A stretch of DNA of 64,000 bases from Vanilla planifolia. Lineage: Eukaryota > Streptophyta > Magnoliopsida > Asparagales > Orchidaceae. Under the pieces are notes generated by a model. The model had not been told where the DNA came from and ran no database searches. It was given only the letters and a program-made list of their open reading frames with translations. Shown in pieces: positions 61,870 through 64,000 of the stretch; the stretch's first letter is position 1, and every line of letters begins with the position of its first letter. The stretch covers positions 13,313,107 through 13,377,106 of the forward strand of contig CM043877.1 in NCBI GenBank assembly GCA_023846275.1, in the 5' to 3' direction. Both the position numbers and the translations under genes were made by a program.

Positions 61870-63635
61870 TAATGTTAAGCAGTACTTAATACATTGAATT
61901 CATGACAAGTTTTCAAAATCTAATTGTTACATCCTATGTTGTAAGAGGCTATGGTAGAATAATCTCTGCTCTTGACTCTAATATAGCTTTAGAATCAGTT
62001 CAGGCACACCTTGATGTCAACTTTGTTGCCTATAAATTGGTGTTTGCTCTAAAACACAAATCAAATGAGACTATTAACAAATATAAAACTTGATAGTCAA
62101 AACATTTATGAAACATATGACTTCAATTATGATGAGATTTTCTCACCAATTATAAACAAAATCAATGTGTTATGTTCTTTCTTATAGTTAATCAAGAATG
62201 TCCTATTTTTCAAATTGAAGTAAAAAATAACTTTATAGCAATATTTAGGAGATTGTGTTTGTAGAGCAACTGATAAAATTTGTTACTCAAGGGAAGAAAG
62301 TGAATCATACTTGCAAGTTGAAAAAAATCATTGGTCATTTTAAACAGTCCAAAGTTTAGCTTCAAAATTTAGTCCGATTGTTATAACTTTTCAATTTCAA
62401 AGATACCAAGTTGATCTAGTATTCGTTAAGAAATGTAATTGGTATTATCATCCTGGGAATCTATATAAATGATATTATCCTAACTGATAATGATTTCACG
62501 GGTATTATATAGATAAAATAATTTTTAAAGAAGAATTTTTTTGCCAAAGGTATATGGCATCCTTGATACTTCCTTGGGACCGAGGTAGCTCATAGAAAGT
62601 ATAAACGTTTTTTGTCTCAATGGAGGTATGTACTTGATTTACTACAATAAGTAGGTCCCAAACCTATTGACACTCCTATTGGCTTCAATATATATTTTTG
62701 GAAAGATAATGAAAAACTCTTGGAAAACAAATTCCTAGCAACGACTGATGGACAAATTGAATTACTTTAACAATCATTCAACAAGACATATCATTTGTCA
62801 TAAGTATAATTAATCAACTTATTGACAAGTGCAAGAAGGTTTATCGAGATGTTGCTATAATGATTTAAAAATATGCAAAAGAGGTTTCTATAAAGGGAAT
62901 AGAATTTGTAAAACATGATCATCTATAAATTGAGGTGTATTCTAATAACGATTATGCTAGCTCTAAAAAGGTGAGAAATCAACTTCAAGCTATTTTGCCT
63001 CGTTGGAAGGTAATCTGATTACTTAGAGAAACAAGAAACAAACCACAATAGCTTAATCTAGTATTAAAATTGAATATCAAGCCATTGCTCACACAACCTA
63101 TCAAATGTTTTGGATTAAGCATTTAATTGAAGGATTTGGTTTTCAGAATTCAAAACCATAGCCCATGTATTATGAAATCAAGTTGCTATTCATAGTGTAC
63201 GTAATTTATCAATTACTAGCAAACCGAGGACATTGAAGTTAATTATCACTTCATTAGAGAGAATGTTGTCCGTCAAAATATTTGCACCGAATTTACTCTT
63301 TTCGACAACCAATTGGTTGATATGTTCTAAGCCTCAACGCCGTTTAAAAAAAATTGTGACAAACTGATGATTAATATCTAAGCTTTTAGAGAAAGGGAGT
63401 GTTTAAATATAGTAGTTCTTAATTTATATTACATTAATATAAATATAAATAATAAGCTTAATATTATTTATACTATTAGGTTTTAATTTAATTATTATTT
63501 TTATTGAGTATTTGAATTTTGAACCCTAAATAAAGGGTATCAAATTCCCCCTTTTACATCAACAAAATTTAAACATTTTTCTCTTTGCTAATTAATATAT
63601 ATTTTCCAATAAGAGAACACTTTTATTTAACTTAT
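61870..63635 (+). mobile_element. Ty1/copia fossil, RT-RNase H-LTR part, copy B
   Basis: Counterpart of 41,340-43,070 with the same truncated left edge, the same domains and a 220-base LTR at 63,400-63,619. Broken, with more than ten breaks. Its identical limits show that it was duplicated with the block. Confidence 0.75.
63400..63619 (+). repeat. copia LTR, copy B
   Basis: 220 bases, TGTTTAAATA to GAGAACA, the same length as the LTR at 42,837-43,056 and differing at scattered positions. Confidence 0.65.
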
Positions 63636-63887
63636 AAGCAAAGTTATATAATCATATCAAAGTCAATCCACATTTTAATGTAAAAATAAGCATGTTCCAA
63701 ATTATTTTTGTGATGTGCAAAGGAATTGTCACTTTGTTTATTAAAGACTTAAAAAATTAAAATGGATAAATAATGCTTACAGCTAATGGATTAGTGCAAA
63801 ATTTTTCTCATCGCTTTACTTTATAAACATATATGGTTAGCATCATCTCTTTAATACAATAAGATAAGAATTATTCAAAGTGTGTGC

Positions 63888-63997
<110 letters not shown>

Positions 63998-64000
63998 GAT

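Overview
The window looks like plant nuclear DNA, most likely from a monocot. It is AT-rich and dominated by decayed transposable elements. Two intronless genes with strong G/C preference at third codon positions stand out sharply from the AT-rich surroundings. The monocot call is an inference from that base composition and the element mix; no species is claimed.

Three host genes are supported. (1) 7,982-8,830 (+) is an intronless DUF579 glucuronoxylan 4-O-methyltransferase-like gene, a Golgi xylan-modifying enzyme. (2) 15,809-46,331 (-) is a five-exon gene for a 190-residue plastid-targeted YbeD/DUF493-family protein. Its 573 coding bases are spread over about 30.5 kb because introns 1-3 measure 6.1, 10.3 and 13.4 kb. 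All five exons join in frame at GT-AG sites. (3) 53,870-54,892 (-) is an intronless ribonucleotide reductase small subunit (R2, TSO2/RNR2-like) with all metal ligands and the radical tyrosine. The three genes show no obvious functional link.

Layout: 1-7 kb holds a caulimovirid (endogenous pararetrovirus) fossil on the minus strand, a roughly 0.8-kb tandem repeat next to it, a 24-bp minisatellite and a GC-rich patch of unknown origin. 8.8-15.2 kb is gene-poor AT-rich DNA. Intron 3 of the DUF493 gene carries a copia fossil (16.7-21.2 kb) and a Ty3/gypsy fossil (22-27 kb). Intron 2 carries an RTE-type LINE end, a 21-bp minisatellite, a second Ty3/gypsy fossil and an L1-type LINE. Intron 1 carries a tRNA-type SINE-like repeat and copia pieces in permuted order. 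Between exon 1 and the R2 gene lie a short element with 5S-rRNA-like promoter boxes in both repeats (Cassandra-type TRIM) and a third gypsy remnant.

The most unusual structural feature is a direct, dispersed segmental duplication. About 7.7 kb (35,661-43,390), running from inside the L1 LINE through exon 2 into intron 1, is repeated at 57,361-64,000 on the far side of the R2 gene. The second copy holds a broken 37-nt piece of exon 2, the same SINE and the same copia 3' end, and runs off the right edge.
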